This document shows positions 54,304-63,402 of a stretch of 64,000 nt of DNA, in pieces. A program made the translations under genes and the position numbers. The stretch comes from Candidatus Didemnitutus sp. (GTDB taxonomy: Bacteria > Verrucomicrobiota > Verrucomicrobiia > Opitutales > Opitutaceae): contig JAHCAY010000002.1 of NCBI GenBank assembly GCA_019634575.1, positions 544,897 to 608,896 on the forward strand, given 5' to 3'. A model generated the notes under the pieces. The model did not search any database, had not been told where the DNA came from, and saw only the letters and a program-made list of their open reading frames with translations. Position 1 is the first letter of the stretch; each line of letters opens with the position of its first letter.

Positions 54304-57300
54304 ATGGTAAGATTCTTCATTGATCGCCCTGTCTTTGCGTGGGTGCTATCCATTCTCGTGATGGGTGCCGGCCTGCTGTCGATCCGCTCGCTGCCGGTCG
54401 CCCAGTATCCGAACATCGCTCCGCCGCAGGTCGCCATTTCCGCCACCTATCCCGGCGCCTCCGCCGAAACGGTCGAGAACACCATCGCGCAGGTGATCGA
54501 GCAGAGCCTGACCGGCATCGACAACGTGCTCTACATGCAGACCACGAGCGATTCGGACGGCAACGCGACCATCACGATCACGTTCCGCTCCGGCACCGAT
54601 CCGGACATCGCCCAGGTGCAGGTGCAGAATAAGCTGCAGTTGGCGATTCCGCTCCTGCCGCGCGACGTGCAGAACCTCGGTGTCAAGGTCCAGAAGTCGG
54701 TCCGCAACTTCTTGGTCGTCTATTCGTTTTATTCGGAGTCCGGCGCCCTGACGCGCGAAGACATCTCCGACTTCCTCAATTCCACGCTCAAGGAACCGAT
54801 CAGCCGCATCCCCGGCGTCGGCGAGACGGTCGTATTCGGCTCCCAATACGCGATGCGCATCTGGCTGAACGCGGACCAGATGACGAATTACGGCATCACC
54901 GTGGCCGACATCACCAATGCGCTGGCTGCGCAGAACGCGCAGGTTTCTGCGGGACAGTTCGGCGGCAGCCCGGCGATCCCCGGGCAGAAGCTTAACGCCA
55001 CGATCACTGCGCGCAGCCGTCTGCAGAGCCCGGAGGAATTTGCCGAAGTGCTCCTCCGCACCAGGCCGGACGGGAGTGCCGTTCGCTTGGGGGACGTGGC
55101 AACCATCGCGTTGGGCGGCGAGAACTATGCCATCGACGCATTCTTCAACGGCCACCCATCTTCGGGCATGGCGATCCGGCCAACGGTCGGCGTCAATGCG
55201 CTTGAGACCGTCAAGCAGCTCAACGCCTATCTGGCATCGCAGGAGTCGTTTTTCCCGCCGGGGCTGAAATACACCGCGGCATTCGACACTACGCCGTTCA
55301 TCCGCCTCTCGATCGAGGAGGTCGTGAAGACGCTCATCGAGGCGATCATCCTCGTGTTCCTAGTGATGTATCTGTTCCTGCAGAATTTCCGGGCGACACT
55401 CATCCCCTCGATTGCGGTTCCGGTGGTGCTGCTGGGCACCTTCGGGTGCATGGCGGCTTTCGGATTCACGATCAATACGCTGACCATGTTTGGTTTGGTG
55501 CTGGCGATCGGCCTGCTGGTCGACGACGCCATTGTCGTCGTCGAAAACGTCGAGCGCGTGATGGCGGAGGAGGGGCTGTCGCCCAAGGAGGCCACGCGCA
55601 AGTCGATGAACCAGATCACCGGGGCCTTGGTCGGCATCGGTCTCGTCCTTTCCGCCGTGTTCATTCCGATGGCGTTCTTCGGCGGAGCGACCGGCATCAT
55701 CTACCGACAGTTCTCGATCACGATCGTCTCCGCGATGGCCTTGTCGGTTTTCGTGGCGCTGACGCTCACGCCGGCGCTCTGCGCCACGCTGCTCAAGCCC
55801 ATCCCGAAGGGGCATCACGACGACAAGCGCGGCATCTTCGGATGGTTCAACCGGAGCTTCGGCCGGGCCACCAACGCCTATATTTTCGGTGTGGACGTTT
55901 CGCTGCGGCGCTGGGGGCGCTCGCTTGTCGTCTATGCCGGCATCCTCGTGGCGATGGGTGTGGTTTATGTTCGCATCCCGTCGTCTTTTCTCCCGGAAGA
56001 GGATCAAGGCGTCCTCATGATGCAGGTGCTGCTCCCGGCTGGCGCCACGCAGGAACAGACCAGCACCGTGCTGAAAAAGGTGACCGACCATTTTCTGACA
56101 GCTGAAAAGGACTCCGTCGAATCAGTGTTTTCGGTGGCCGGGTTCAGTTTTGGCGGGCGCGGCCAGAATGCCGGCCTCGGCTTCATCAAGCTGAAGGATT
56201 GGGAGCATCGCACTTCCGAAAGTCAGCGGGTTGCCGCAGTGGCTCGCCGGGCGATGGGTTACTTCTCGCAGTTGAAAGACGGTCTGGTCTTTGCCTTTCC
56301 GCCGCCGGCGATCATCGAGCTCGGCACAGCGAACGGCTTCGAATACCAGCTCATCGACCGGTCGGCCCAAGGGCATGAAGCGCTGATGAAAGCGCGCGGA
56401 CAAATGCTCGGGATGGCGGCTTCCGACGCGAGGATCGTCAACGCCCGCCCGACGGGCTTCGATGACGTGCCGCAGTATAAGCTTAAGATTGAGGACGACA
56501 AGGCGAGCGCCCTGGGCGTTTCGCTCGGCTTGGTCAACCAGACGCTCGCCGCAACGTGGGGATCGTCTTACATCGGCGATTTCAGCCATCGCGGGCGCGT
56601 GAAGCGCATCTACATGCAGGCCGACGCGGCCTACCGTATGAACCCCGAGGATCTGAATCGCTGGCACGTTCCGAACGCGGCGGGTGATCCGGTCCCGCTC
56701 GACGCCTTCGTCGGCGGGCAGTGGTCGTTCGGTTCGCCCTTGCTCTCCCGCTTCAACGGCCTGCCGGCGATCACGATCCAAGGGCAGGCTGCACCCGGCC
56801 GAAGCTCGGGCGAGGCGATGACGGCGATGGAGGAACTCACGCGCAAATTGCCGCCGGGATTCGACTACGCCTGGACCGGTTTGTCCTACGAGGAAAAGCA
56901 GTCCGGCGCGCAGGCTCCGGCGCTCTATGCCATTTCGCTCTTCGTCGTGTTCCTGTGTCTGGCGGCTCTCTACGAAAGCTGGTCGGTGCCGTTCTCGGTG
57001 ATGCTGGTGGTCCCGATCGGCATTCTCGGCGCGGTGTTGGCCGTGTTCATGCGCGGCTTGTCCAACGACGTCTATTTCCAGGTCGGTTTGCTTACGGTGG
57101 TCGGTCTCTCGGCTAAGAACGCGATCCTGATCGTTGAATTCGCCCGCGACGGCTACAACCGCGGCATGAGCCTGATCGACGCGACATTGCTCGCCTGCCG
57201 CCAGCGCCTGCGCCCGATTGTGATGACTTCACTGGCCTTCGGGCTCGGCGTCCTGCCTCTGGCCATTGCGCGGGGCGCGGGTTCCGGCAGCCAGAACTCC

Positions 57301-57429
57301 GTGGGCACCGGCGTGCTCGGGGGCATGGTCACCGCCACGGTTTTCGCGATCTTCCTGATTCCCGTTTTCTATGTGGTCGTGGCCCGGCTCTTCAAGGTGA
57401 AGCCCGAACCCGCTTCCGACCAAAACTGA
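54304..57429 (+). CDS. RND multidrug efflux transporter (AcrB/MexB-type, HAE-1)
   Basis: A 1041-residue pump of the usual HAE-1 length. It starts MVRFFIDRPVFAWVLSILVM, a common HAE-1 opening, and has the porter domain block YPGASAETVENTIAQVIEQS. The proton relay lies in LVLAIGLLVDDAIVVVENVE with paired Asp. The second bundle includes GLLTVVGLSAKNAILIVEFA, containing the Lys of the relay. It exports hydrophobic drugs or similar compounds with the adaptor upstream and the factor downstream. The closest known type is AcrB/MexB; the substrates are unknown. Confidence 0.96.
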   Translation: MVRFFIDRPVFAWVLSILVMGAGLLSIRSLPVAQYPNIAPPQVAISATYPGASAETVENTIAQVIEQSLTGIDNVLYMQTTSDSDGNATITITFRSGTDPDIAQVQVQNKLQLAIPLLPRDVQNLGVKVQKSVRNFLVVYSFYSESGALTREDISDFLNSTLKEPISRIPGVGETVVFGSQYAMRIWLNADQMTNYGITVADITNALAAQNAQVSAGQFGGSPAIPGQKLNATITARSRLQSPEEFAEVLLRTRPDGSAVRLGDVATIALGGENYAIDAFFNGHPSSGMAIRPTVGVNALETVKQLNAYLASQESFFPPGLKYTAAFDTTPFIRLSIEEVVKTLIEAIILVFLVMYLFLQNFRATLIPSIAVPVVLLGTFGCMAAFGFTINTLTMFGLVLAIGLLVDDAIVVVENVERVMAEEGLSPKEATRKSMNQITGALVGIGLVLSAVFIPMAFFGGATGIIYRQFSITIVSAMALSVFVALTLTPALCATLLKPIPKGHHDDKRGIFGWFNRSFGRATNAYIFGVDVSLRRWGRSLVVYAGILVAMGVVYVRIPSSFLPEEDQGVLMMQVLLPAGATQEQTSTVLKKVTDHFLTAEKDSVESVFSVAGFSFGGRGQNAGLGFIKLKDWEHRTSESQRVAAVARRAMGYFSQLKDGLVFAFPPPAIIELGTANGFEYQLIDRSAQGHEALMKARGQMLGMAASDARIVNARPTGFDDVPQYKLKIEDDKASALGVSLGLVNQTLAATWGSSYIGDFSHRGRVKRIYMQADAAYRMNPEDLNRWHVPNAAGDPVPLDAFVGGQWSFGSPLLSRFNGLPAITIQGQAAPGRSSGEAMTAMEELTRKLPPGFDYAWTGLSYEEKQSGAQAPALYAISLFVVFLCLAALYESWSVPFSVMLVVPIGILGAVLAVFMRGLSNDVYFQVGLLTVVGLSAKNAILIVEFARDGYNRGMSLIDATLLACRQRLRPIVMTSLAFGLGVLPLAIARGAGSGSQNSVGTGVLGGMVTATVFAIFLIPVFYVVVARLFKVKPEPASDQN

Positions 57430-57442
57430 AAATCTTCCGACC

Positions 57443-58870
57443 ATGCGTCCATTTGCGATTCTAGCCTTCGGTTGCGCCCTGCTTGCGGGATGTTCGATGG
57501 CACCCAAATACACCCGCCCGGAGGCGCCGGTCGCCGCGCGCTTTCCCACGCACGAGCCGGAGACTGCTTCATCGGTTCCGTCGGCGGCCGAGCTGGCTTG
57601 GCAGGATTTCTTCCGCGACGAGCGACTGAAGCGCATCGTGGAGCTCGCGCTCGAAAACAACCGGGACCTGCGCGTGGCCGCTCTCAACGTCGAGCGCGTG
57701 CGGGCGGTCTATAACATCCAGCGTTCGATCCTCATCCCGAGCGTTGACGCCACCGGACGCATGAGCCGGGAACGCACACCGGCCGAGTTTAGCGCGTCCG
57801 GCCAGCCTGTCACGGGCTCGGTCTACAGCGTGGGGCTCGAGATGCCCTCCTATGAACTGGATTTCTTCGGCCGGGTCGCGAGCCTGCGCGACCAGGTGCT
57901 CAACCAATACCTCGCCACGGAAGAGGCCCGACGCAGCGCCCAAATCGCTTTGATTTCGGCCGTGGCCCGCCAGTATCTCGCCGCGTTGGCAGCGAGGGAG
58001 CAGCTTGAACTGGCGAAGGAAACACTCGCCGCGGCGGAGCATTCCTACGAGCTGAGCCGGCAGGGATTCGAGGGCGGGGTGCGGTCGGAACTGGACTTTC
58101 GCACCGCCGAGGGCCAGCGCGAAACCGTCCGCGCGGCGGTGGTGGCGCAGGAACAGCGACTCGCGCAGATCGAGAACGGCCTGGTGCTGCTGGTCGGCGC
58201 GCCGCTGCCGGCGGACTTGCCTCCGGCAGGTTCGCTGGCAACGCAGGCGCTGCTTGAAGACATCCCCGCGGGTGTGCCGGCTGACCTCCTGACCCGTCGT
58301 CCCGATGTGCGGGCGGCCGAACATGCGCTGCTTGCCGCCAACGCCAACATCGGCGTGGCGCGCGCCGCCTTTTTCCCGTCGATCAAGCTGACCGCGTTCG
58401 CGGGCTCGGCCAGCGCTGAACTCTCGGGACTGTTCGAGGACGGCTCAGGCCGTTGGAGCTTCGCCCCGTCCGTGACCCTGCCGATCTTCGCGGCCGGCCG
58501 GAACAAAGCCCGCCTCGACGTGGCTTGGATCGAGCAGCGCATCGAGATCGCCAACTACCAGAAAGCCATTCAATCCGCTTTCCGCGAGGTGGCTGACGCC
58601 CTCGCAGTGCGCGGGATCATTGGTCGCGCCATCGCCGCGCAGGAGGCGAGGGTGCAGGCGGCCCAGCGCCGGCACGATCTCACGACGCAGCGATTCGACG
58701 CCGGCATCGACCCCTATCTGAGCGTGCTGCTGGCGAAGCAGGAACTCTTCGCGGCGCAGCAGGCGCTCATCGACGCTCAACTTGCCCGCTTGTCCAACCT
58801 GACCGCGCTTTACGCTTCGCTCGGCGGCGGATGGAAGGACGAATCCTCCAACGCACCACCGAGAAAATAA
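57443..58870 (+). CDS. RND efflux outer-membrane factor lipoprotein (OprM/NodT-type)
   Basis: A 475-residue outer-membrane factor with lipobox LLAGC near residue 16, followed by MAPKYTRPEAPV. Two OEP repeats follow, including SYELDFFGRVASLRDQVLNQ and RRPDVRAAEHALLAANANIG, and the end LTALYASLGGGWKDE. It starts 13 bases after the pump stop and completes the tripartite system. A second MarR gene starts 34 bases later. Confidence 0.94.
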   Translation: MRPFAILAFGCALLAGCSMAPKYTRPEAPVAARFPTHEPETASSVPSAAELAWQDFFRDERLKRIVELALENNRDLRVAALNVERVRAVYNIQRSILIPSVDATGRMSRERTPAEFSASGQPVTGSVYSVGLEMPSYELDFFGRVASLRDQVLNQYLATEEARRSAQIALISAVARQYLAALAAREQLELAKETLAAAEHSYELSRQGFEGGVRSELDFRTAEGQRETVRAAVVAQEQRLAQIENGLVLLVGAPLPADLPPAGSLATQALLEDIPAGVPADLLTRRPDVRAAEHALLAANANIGVARAAFFPSIKLTAFAGSASAELSGLFEDGSGRWSFAPSVTLPIFAAGRNKARLDVAWIEQRIEIANYQKAIQSAFREVADALAVRGIIGRAIAAQEARVQAAQRRHDLTTQRFDAGIDPYLSVLLAKQELFAAQQALIDAQLARLSNLTALYASLGGGWKDESSNAPPRK

Positions 58871-58904
58871 CCCCGTCAGCCCCCAGCAGGCTGCGCGCCC
58901 GATT

Positions 58905-59471
58905 GTGACCAGCCGTAACATCCCCGCTTCCCCCCGTCAGCCAGATTGGCAGACACTCCTGCCGATCTGCATCCGCAAAGCTGGAGTGGCGCAGGCATCC
59001 GATACGAGCGCGGGTGAACTGCTGGCCCGGTTTGCCGCTGCGGGCGGGGCGGTGAAGCATGGATTTCACCGCCATTTCGGTCCCTTAGGCTGGACGGACC
59101 ACAAATTTATTGTGCTGGTCGTCCTGCTCGCGAACGAACCGAAAGCCTCCATCGCATCCGAGCTCGCCCATTATGCGGGGGTTACCCGCGCTTCGATGAC
59201 GCAGGTGCTGAATCGGCTCGAAAGCGCCCGATGGATCAGTCGTCAACGAGACCGCCAGGACCGGCGTCTGATTCTGGTGGAATTGACCGCGAGCGGACGC
59301 CGGGCCATCTGCGCGGCCCTCGCGCAGTATCTGGAACTCGCCACGCGTATCGTCGGTGCACTTCCGCCGGGCGATTTGCCGGCTTTTAGCCGAACCATTC
59401 GGCATCTCCACGCGCTCGCAGACACGCTGGGCCACCATACCGCCGCTACACCCGCCAGACCTTCCCCATGA
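58905..59471 (+). CDS. MarR-family transcriptional regulator (second in the operon)
   Basis: A 188-residue protein with the winged helix in ASELAHYAGVTRASMTQVLN, RLESARWISRQRDRQDRRLI and LVELTASGRRAICAALAQYL. The start is GTG at 58905; no ATG is better placed and there is no strong ribosome site. It overlaps the next gene (ATGA-like junction at 59468). Two MarR genes bracket the RND genes in this operon, so they may answer to different inducers. Confidence 0.83.
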   Translation: MTSRNIPASPRQPDWQTLLPICIRKAGVAQASDTSAGELLARFAAAGGAVKHGFHRHFGPLGWTDHKFIVLVVLLANEPKASIASELAHYAGVTRASMTQVLNRLESARWISRQRDRQDRRLILVELTASGRRAICAALAQYLELATRIVGALPPGDLPAFSRTIRHLHALADTLGHHTAATPARPSP

Positions 59472-59899
59472 ATACCACCGAATTCCTCCAAGACCTGCGC
59501 AGCGCCCAACGCCGTGCGGCGCAAGAACAACAGATTCTGTCGGGCCAGGATTTCATCCTGATGGCTGGTTTGGTTCAGTTGGTCAGTGCGCTCCATCCGT
59601 TGTTTCTCCTGATCAACCAGCGGGTGCTGGGCTCTGCCACGCGCCCCGGACTCGCTTCGGAGGCGCAGCTTGTTGCAGAGCTGTCCCTCGCCGGTTTGCT
59701 CGCCCTGTTGGGTTGGTGGGCACATTACGCTCCGTTCCGCGCGGCGGCTACCGCTGTGGCGGCCTTTGTCCTGGTGCATGGCGGTCTAGGTTTGCTCCAG
59801 CCGAGCAGTCTGCTTTCGGGCGCAATCGTCAAATCGCTCATGCTCGTCGGACTGCTGCACGCCGCCCGGACCGGATACCAACGCCACCGTGCACTCTAA
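59468..59899 (+). CDS. Small integral membrane protein, uncharacterised
   Basis: A 143-residue protein with about four hydrophobic helices: FILMAGLVQLVSALHPLFLL, ELSLAGLLALLGWWAHY, AAATAVAAFVLVHGGLGLL and LLSGAIVKSLMLVGLLHAA. I do not recognise the family. It is coupled to the second MarR gene by overlap, and a larger membrane protein follows 14 bases later. Position suggests a part in the same stress or efflux response. Confidence 0.65.
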   Translation: MNTTEFLQDLRSAQRRAAQEQQILSGQDFILMAGLVQLVSALHPLFLLINQRVLGSATRPGLASEAQLVAELSLAGLLALLGWWAHYAPFRAAATAVAAFVLVHGGLGLLQPSSLLSGAIVKSLMLVGLLHAARTGYQRHRAL

Positions 59900-59913
59900 T
59901 ATCCTCTCACCCC

Positions 59914-60726
59914 ATGAAGCATCACGATCCATTCAGAACCACCCCGACCGATTCAACCGAGGATTTCGGTCCCCGTTTCCGCGGTGGCCCGTTTGCCTTG
60001 TTCATCGCCCTTTTCGGTGCTTTTTCGGCGGGCGGCATCGGCATGATTCTTTGGAATGAGGGATATCGCCTCGCGGCAGGCACGATTGCGCTTTTGCTGG
60101 GCGGCGTGGCGTTGTGGGCTTGCTGGATGGTGATTATGCGGCTTCGCGACAGAACTCCTCGCCGCAGTTCTCACGCTGTGCTGGCGGACGTATTGGGTTT
60201 CGAAATCCTTTGCACTTGTCGCGATGTCGCCGCCACGACTTTCTTGGTGCCCGACAATCTTCAGCCGGGAGCGCGCACCACTTTGCTGATCTTCGTCGAA
60301 AATTACGCGTCGCGCCGGCGGGTGGCCCATCTGGATATTGGCCCGCACCAAGCCCTCGGGCTGGGCGAACGTCAATATGTCAGCTTGGAACTGGCGGCGG
60401 GACAAGCTGCCGTCTTCAGCCTCCCCCTGACCTTCACGGCCAATGCCAGTCCCGGAGAACACGATCTTCCCATGACCCTGCAGGTGGAAAGGCCGAATGG
60501 AACGGGGTTGCGCCTGCGGGCTTCGCACCGGCATCTCCATGATATTTGGAAAATGCACTTCGCCGTGCCGTTTACACTCGTGCCGCAAACAGGAGCAGCG
60601 CCCGATGCTGTCCGATCAATGGGAGAGCCCCGCTTCATTGGCCTCGCATCGCTGAGCGGAGCAGCCCCGACTCGCGATCAGCTCGGAAAGCTGTTGCAGG
60701 AGAACCTCGCGCCGACCGTCGGTTAG
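59914..60726 (+). CDS. Membrane-anchored protein with large soluble domain, uncharacterised
   Basis: A 270-residue protein. Two hydrophobic helices lie near residues 27-48 (FALFIALFGAFSAGGIGMIL) and 54-75 (AAGTIALLLGGVALWACWMV). The remaining 190 residues look like a beta-rich domain, with FLVPDNLQPGARTTLLIFVE and a stretch ending in VPFTLVPQTGAAP. No family is recognised. The ATG at 59914 was chosen because the frame further upstream is a shadow of the previous genes. It is the last gene of the efflux operon and ends 10 bases from the convergent LysR gene. Confidence 0.65.
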   Translation: MKHHDPFRTTPTDSTEDFGPRFRGGPFALFIALFGAFSAGGIGMILWNEGYRLAAGTIALLLGGVALWACWMVIMRLRDRTPRRSSHAVLADVLGFEILCTCRDVAATTFLVPDNLQPGARTTLLIFVENYASRRRVAHLDIGPHQALGLGERQYVSLELAAGQAAVFSLPLTFTANASPGEHDLPMTLQVERPNGTGLRLRASHRHLHDIWKMHFAVPFTLVPQTGAAPDAVRSMGEPRFIGLASLSGAAPTRDQLGKLLQENLAPTVG

Positions 60727-60736
60727 AGGCTGTAGG

Positions 60737-61702
60737 CTATCTTTTCCCAGCCACCGCTTCGCTTGGAATCGCTTTCGCCCGATCCCTGCGCAGCCCTCTT
60801 GAATTCTTGGACGCATGCTCCTGGAGGACGCTGATAAAATTCTGCACCAGCTTGGATCGCGACCGGTTCCACCACACGGCAACAATACTGATCACCAGAT
60901 CGTCGCCCTCATCCCTGATCGGCCGAAACACGAGGTGATCCGGCTTGTTCGAAGAGGCGAAGGGCAACAGCAATGAAACTCCGTGTCCGCCCGAAGCGAG
61001 CGCCACGAGCGGTTCAAATCCGTTGACCCGCTTGACCGGCCGGTGTCGAATACCTCGCGCTGCGAGGATGGATTCAGTCACTTCCACATGCTGTTGTTGG
61101 CTGCCAGGACCGCACACGCACAGGAGCGTCTCGTCAGCCAAGTCAGCCAAAGAAATATCAGTCAAGCCCGCCAGCCTGTGATCCTGCCCCAGGGCCACCA
61201 CAATCCGGGATGACATGACTTGGGTCGAAGCCAAGTTTGGAGAGCGGTCCAAGCCCTGAGCGGTAGCGAATGCAATTTGAATTACGCGATCCTTCAAGGC
61301 CCTGGTTTGCTCGGAAATCGACGCCTCGTGCAGCATGACTTCGACCCGGGGGTAGCGAGCCCGATACGCCGCAAGGACGACTGGTAAGAAACTGGCGGTG
61401 ACTGCGCCCAAGCTGCCGATGGTCAGGCTGCCGCTCTTACCGGACGAAGCGTCCAGCGCGGCCTTCCGGGCCATTTCCACTCGCTCCAGAATATCACGGG
61501 CCTCATCGAGAAACATCATGCCGGCGTCCGTCAGGGAAACCCCGCCTGTATTTCGATTCATCAGAAGAACGCCGAGATCGTTCTCCAGATCCTTGATCTG
61601 CTTACTCAAGGCCGGTTGCGACACCCGCAGCGAATCGGCCGCGCGCCGGAAGCTCAGGGCATCGGCAACCGCGACAAAATAGCGAAGGTGTCGCAACTCC
61701 AT
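60737..61702 (-). CDS. LysR-family transcriptional regulator
   Basis: A 321-residue regulator. The N-terminus MELRHLRYFVAVADALSFRR is followed by AADSLRVSQPALSKQIKDLE, the LysR winged helix. The LysR substrate-binding domain covers about residues 90-300. The ATG at 61702 fits the family; the in-frame TTG at 61708 is six bases further upstream. The dyad CTGATA-N9-TATCAG lies seven bases before the ATG, a normal place for autoregulation. The same dyad before the MarR-RND operon suggests that it controls that operon, and perhaps the divergent TolC/EmrA genes. Confidence 0.92.
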   Translation of the reverse strand: MELRHLRYFVAVADALSFRRAADSLRVSQPALSKQIKDLENDLGVLLMNRNTGGVSLTDAGMMFLDEARDILERVEMARKAALDASSGKSGSLTIGSLGAVTASFLPVVLAAYRARYPRVEVMLHEASISEQTRALKDRVIQIAFATAQGLDRSPNLASTQVMSSRIVVALGQDHRLAGLTDISLADLADETLLCVCGPGSQQQHVEVTESILAARGIRHRPVKRVNGFEPLVALASGGHGVSLLLPFASSNKPDHLVFRPIRDEGDDLVISIVAVWWNRSRSKLVQNFISVLQEHASKNSRGLRRDRAKAIPSEAVAGKR

Positions 61703-61709
61703 GCGCAAA

Positions 61710-61730
61710 CTGATAGCTGGGAATTATCAG
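61710..61730. promoter_or_regulatory. CTGATA-N9-TATCAG dyad between LysR and the TolC-like genes
   Basis: Perfect six-base arms and a nine-base centre, identical in arms and spacing to 52471-52491. It is adjacent to the LysR start and 240 bases from the small membrane ORF on the other strand. The flanks also match in part (AACTGATA half-site in one arm of each copy). It is a good candidate LysR operator. Confidence 0.68.
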
Positions 61731-61950
61731 ATTGAAAGCTAAAAACTCCCACTGAAACCATGACAATGCTGTATATTCCGCAGCCATGAATTCCACGTTC
61801 ACGCGCCCCCCTTCTGTCCTCGCGCATGCCAAACTCCAGTCAAACTGTGTCGTGTGCGACGCTCAACGGGCTTCAGGGCAATGAACGCCAGACCACGGGC
61901 CTGTGGCATCATGCAGGACATCCCCGCGAATCAGCCCGGAATCCCTCAAC

Positions 61951-62034
61951 ATGATAACCGCAGTGGTGATTCTGATACTGCTGGTGATTGTTGTGTCCAT
62001 GGATTCGGACGGAGGCCCCAGCGAGAACTCCTGA
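61951..62034 (+). CDS. Candidate 27-residue single-helix membrane protein
   Basis: A short frame from ATG 61951 to TGA 62032-62034, MITAVVILILLVIVVSMDSD followed by GGPSENS. The first 16 residues are a strong hydrophobic helix and the end is polar, as in many efflux- or stress-linked small membrane proteins. It lies between the LysR gene and the TolC-like gene. The Shine-Dalgarno site is weak. I cannot exclude chance, since it overlaps the possible N-terminal extension of the next gene in another frame. Confidence 0.4.
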   Translation: MITAVVILILLVIVVSMDSDGGPSENS

Positions 62035-62063
62035 CGCGCGCGATTGTTCTGTGGCCACGTCGA

Positions 62064-63392
62064 GTGCGCCTGGCCGCTTTCTTCGCGCCCTTGCTCACCC
62101 TCGCCGGCGTGGCATGGGCCGAGGATCCTCTCCCGCGTCCGCTCACGCACGACGCAGCCGTCGCCTATGCTCTCTCCCACAATCCGGAACTAAAGCGAGT
62201 GACGCAGCAGGTCGCTGAGCAGGAAGGGGTGCTGCTGGAGGCCTCCGCCCAACGTCAACCCTCTGCGACAGGTGCAGTCGCCTATGGTTACACCGAAAAG
62301 AGTCTGTTTGAGAAATTCCCGGGATTTTCGGATTTTCCATTGCCGGATCAGAATGAGTGGCAGGTCAGAATATCGCTGCGGCAGCGCGTTTATTCCGGCG
62401 GTGCCGTCGAGGGTCGTGTTCGCAGCGCCAAAGCACGATTGGAAGCGGCGCGTTCCAGCGTGAGCGCCGCCGTGAATCAAACCGTCTTCCTGGTCGAGAG
62501 GGAGTATTTCGGAGTTCTGCTGGCGCGTGAGCAGATCGAGGTCCGAAAGCAGGCGCTGCAAGTGCTGGAAGCGGAATTGGCGCAGGCCAAGGTGAGGCGT
62601 CAAGCGGGCACCGGTTCTGATTTCGACGTCCTGCGTGCGGAAGTCGCCGTGGCGAATGCGCGGCCGGCCTTGATTCGCGCTGAAAACAGCTATCGCGCGC
62701 AACAAGACGCCTTGCGTGCGGAACTCGGTGCGGAAGTGGCATCGACCGAAGGGGATCAAACCGACTTGGACGTGCAAGGAGTCCTGACGATCCCGCCCGT
62801 AACGGTGCGTCTGCCCCAAGCGATTGAAGCGGCCCGAGCGCGGAGACCGGAGCTGATGGCCGGTGCGTCGCTCATCGCGGCGGCGCACGAGGACCGGACG
62901 GTGGCGGCGGCGGGCCGCAAACCTCAAGTGAGCATCACGGGCGGTTATGAGGTGCGGAAAGCCTCCTATCCCGCGAGTTGGGGCGAAACTCTGAACGGCT
63001 TCACGATTGGCGCTCAGGTCGATTATCCGATCTTTGACGGTCACGCGACAGACGCTCGGGTGCGTCAGGCGGCGGCGCGCGAAGCACAAGCTGTCGCAGC
63101 GCGCGAGACGGTGGGGCTGCGCATCGATCTCGAAGTGCGGGATGCGCATCGCGCGCTGACCGAAGCCTCCCAATTGCTTGAATCCGCCGACAAAGTCGTC
63201 GTCGAGGCCACGGAGAGCCTCCGGCTCGCTCGGGCGCGATTGACGGCGGGCACGGCAACGCAGCTCGACGTGCTCTCGGCGCAAGCGGCACTGACCGAGG
63301 CCCGCTCCAATCTGGCCCAAGCGCAGCACGACTACGCCTTGGGTGCCGCTCGCCTGCGCCGGGCCGTCGGCACGGCTACTCCGATCGACTAA
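62064..63392 (+). CDS. TolC-like outer-membrane efflux protein
   Basis: From GTG 62064 this is 442 residues. It then has a good signal peptide (RLAAFFAPLLTLAGVAWA), followed by LTHDAAVAYALSHNPELKRV and the OEP repeats with SLRQRVYSGGAVEGRVRSAK, YPIFDGHATDARVRQAAARE and LTAGTATQLDVLSAQAALTE. The frame is open upstream to 61854, and starts at 61854 or 61881 are possible but give an odd polar N-terminus. It probably pairs with the EmrA-like gene 10 bases downstream. No lipobox is seen, unlike the two other outer-membrane factors in the window. Confidence 0.88.
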   Translation: MRLAAFFAPLLTLAGVAWAEDPLPRPLTHDAAVAYALSHNPELKRVTQQVAEQEGVLLEASAQRQPSATGAVAYGYTEKSLFEKFPGFSDFPLPDQNEWQVRISLRQRVYSGGAVEGRVRSAKARLEAARSSVSAAVNQTVFLVEREYFGVLLAREQIEVRKQALQVLEAELAQAKVRRQAGTGSDFDVLRAEVAVANARPALIRAENSYRAQQDALRAELGAEVASTEGDQTDLDVQGVLTIPPVTVRLPQAIEAARARRPELMAGASLIAAAHEDRTVAAAGRKPQVSITGGYEVRKASYPASWGETLNGFTIGAQVDYPIFDGHATDARVRQAAAREAQAVAARETVGLRIDLEVRDAHRALTEASQLLESADKVVVEATESLRLARARLTAGTATQLDVLSAQAALTEARSNLAQAQHDYALGAARLRRAVGTATPID

Positions 63393-63402
63393 CTTTTCTG
63401 CA

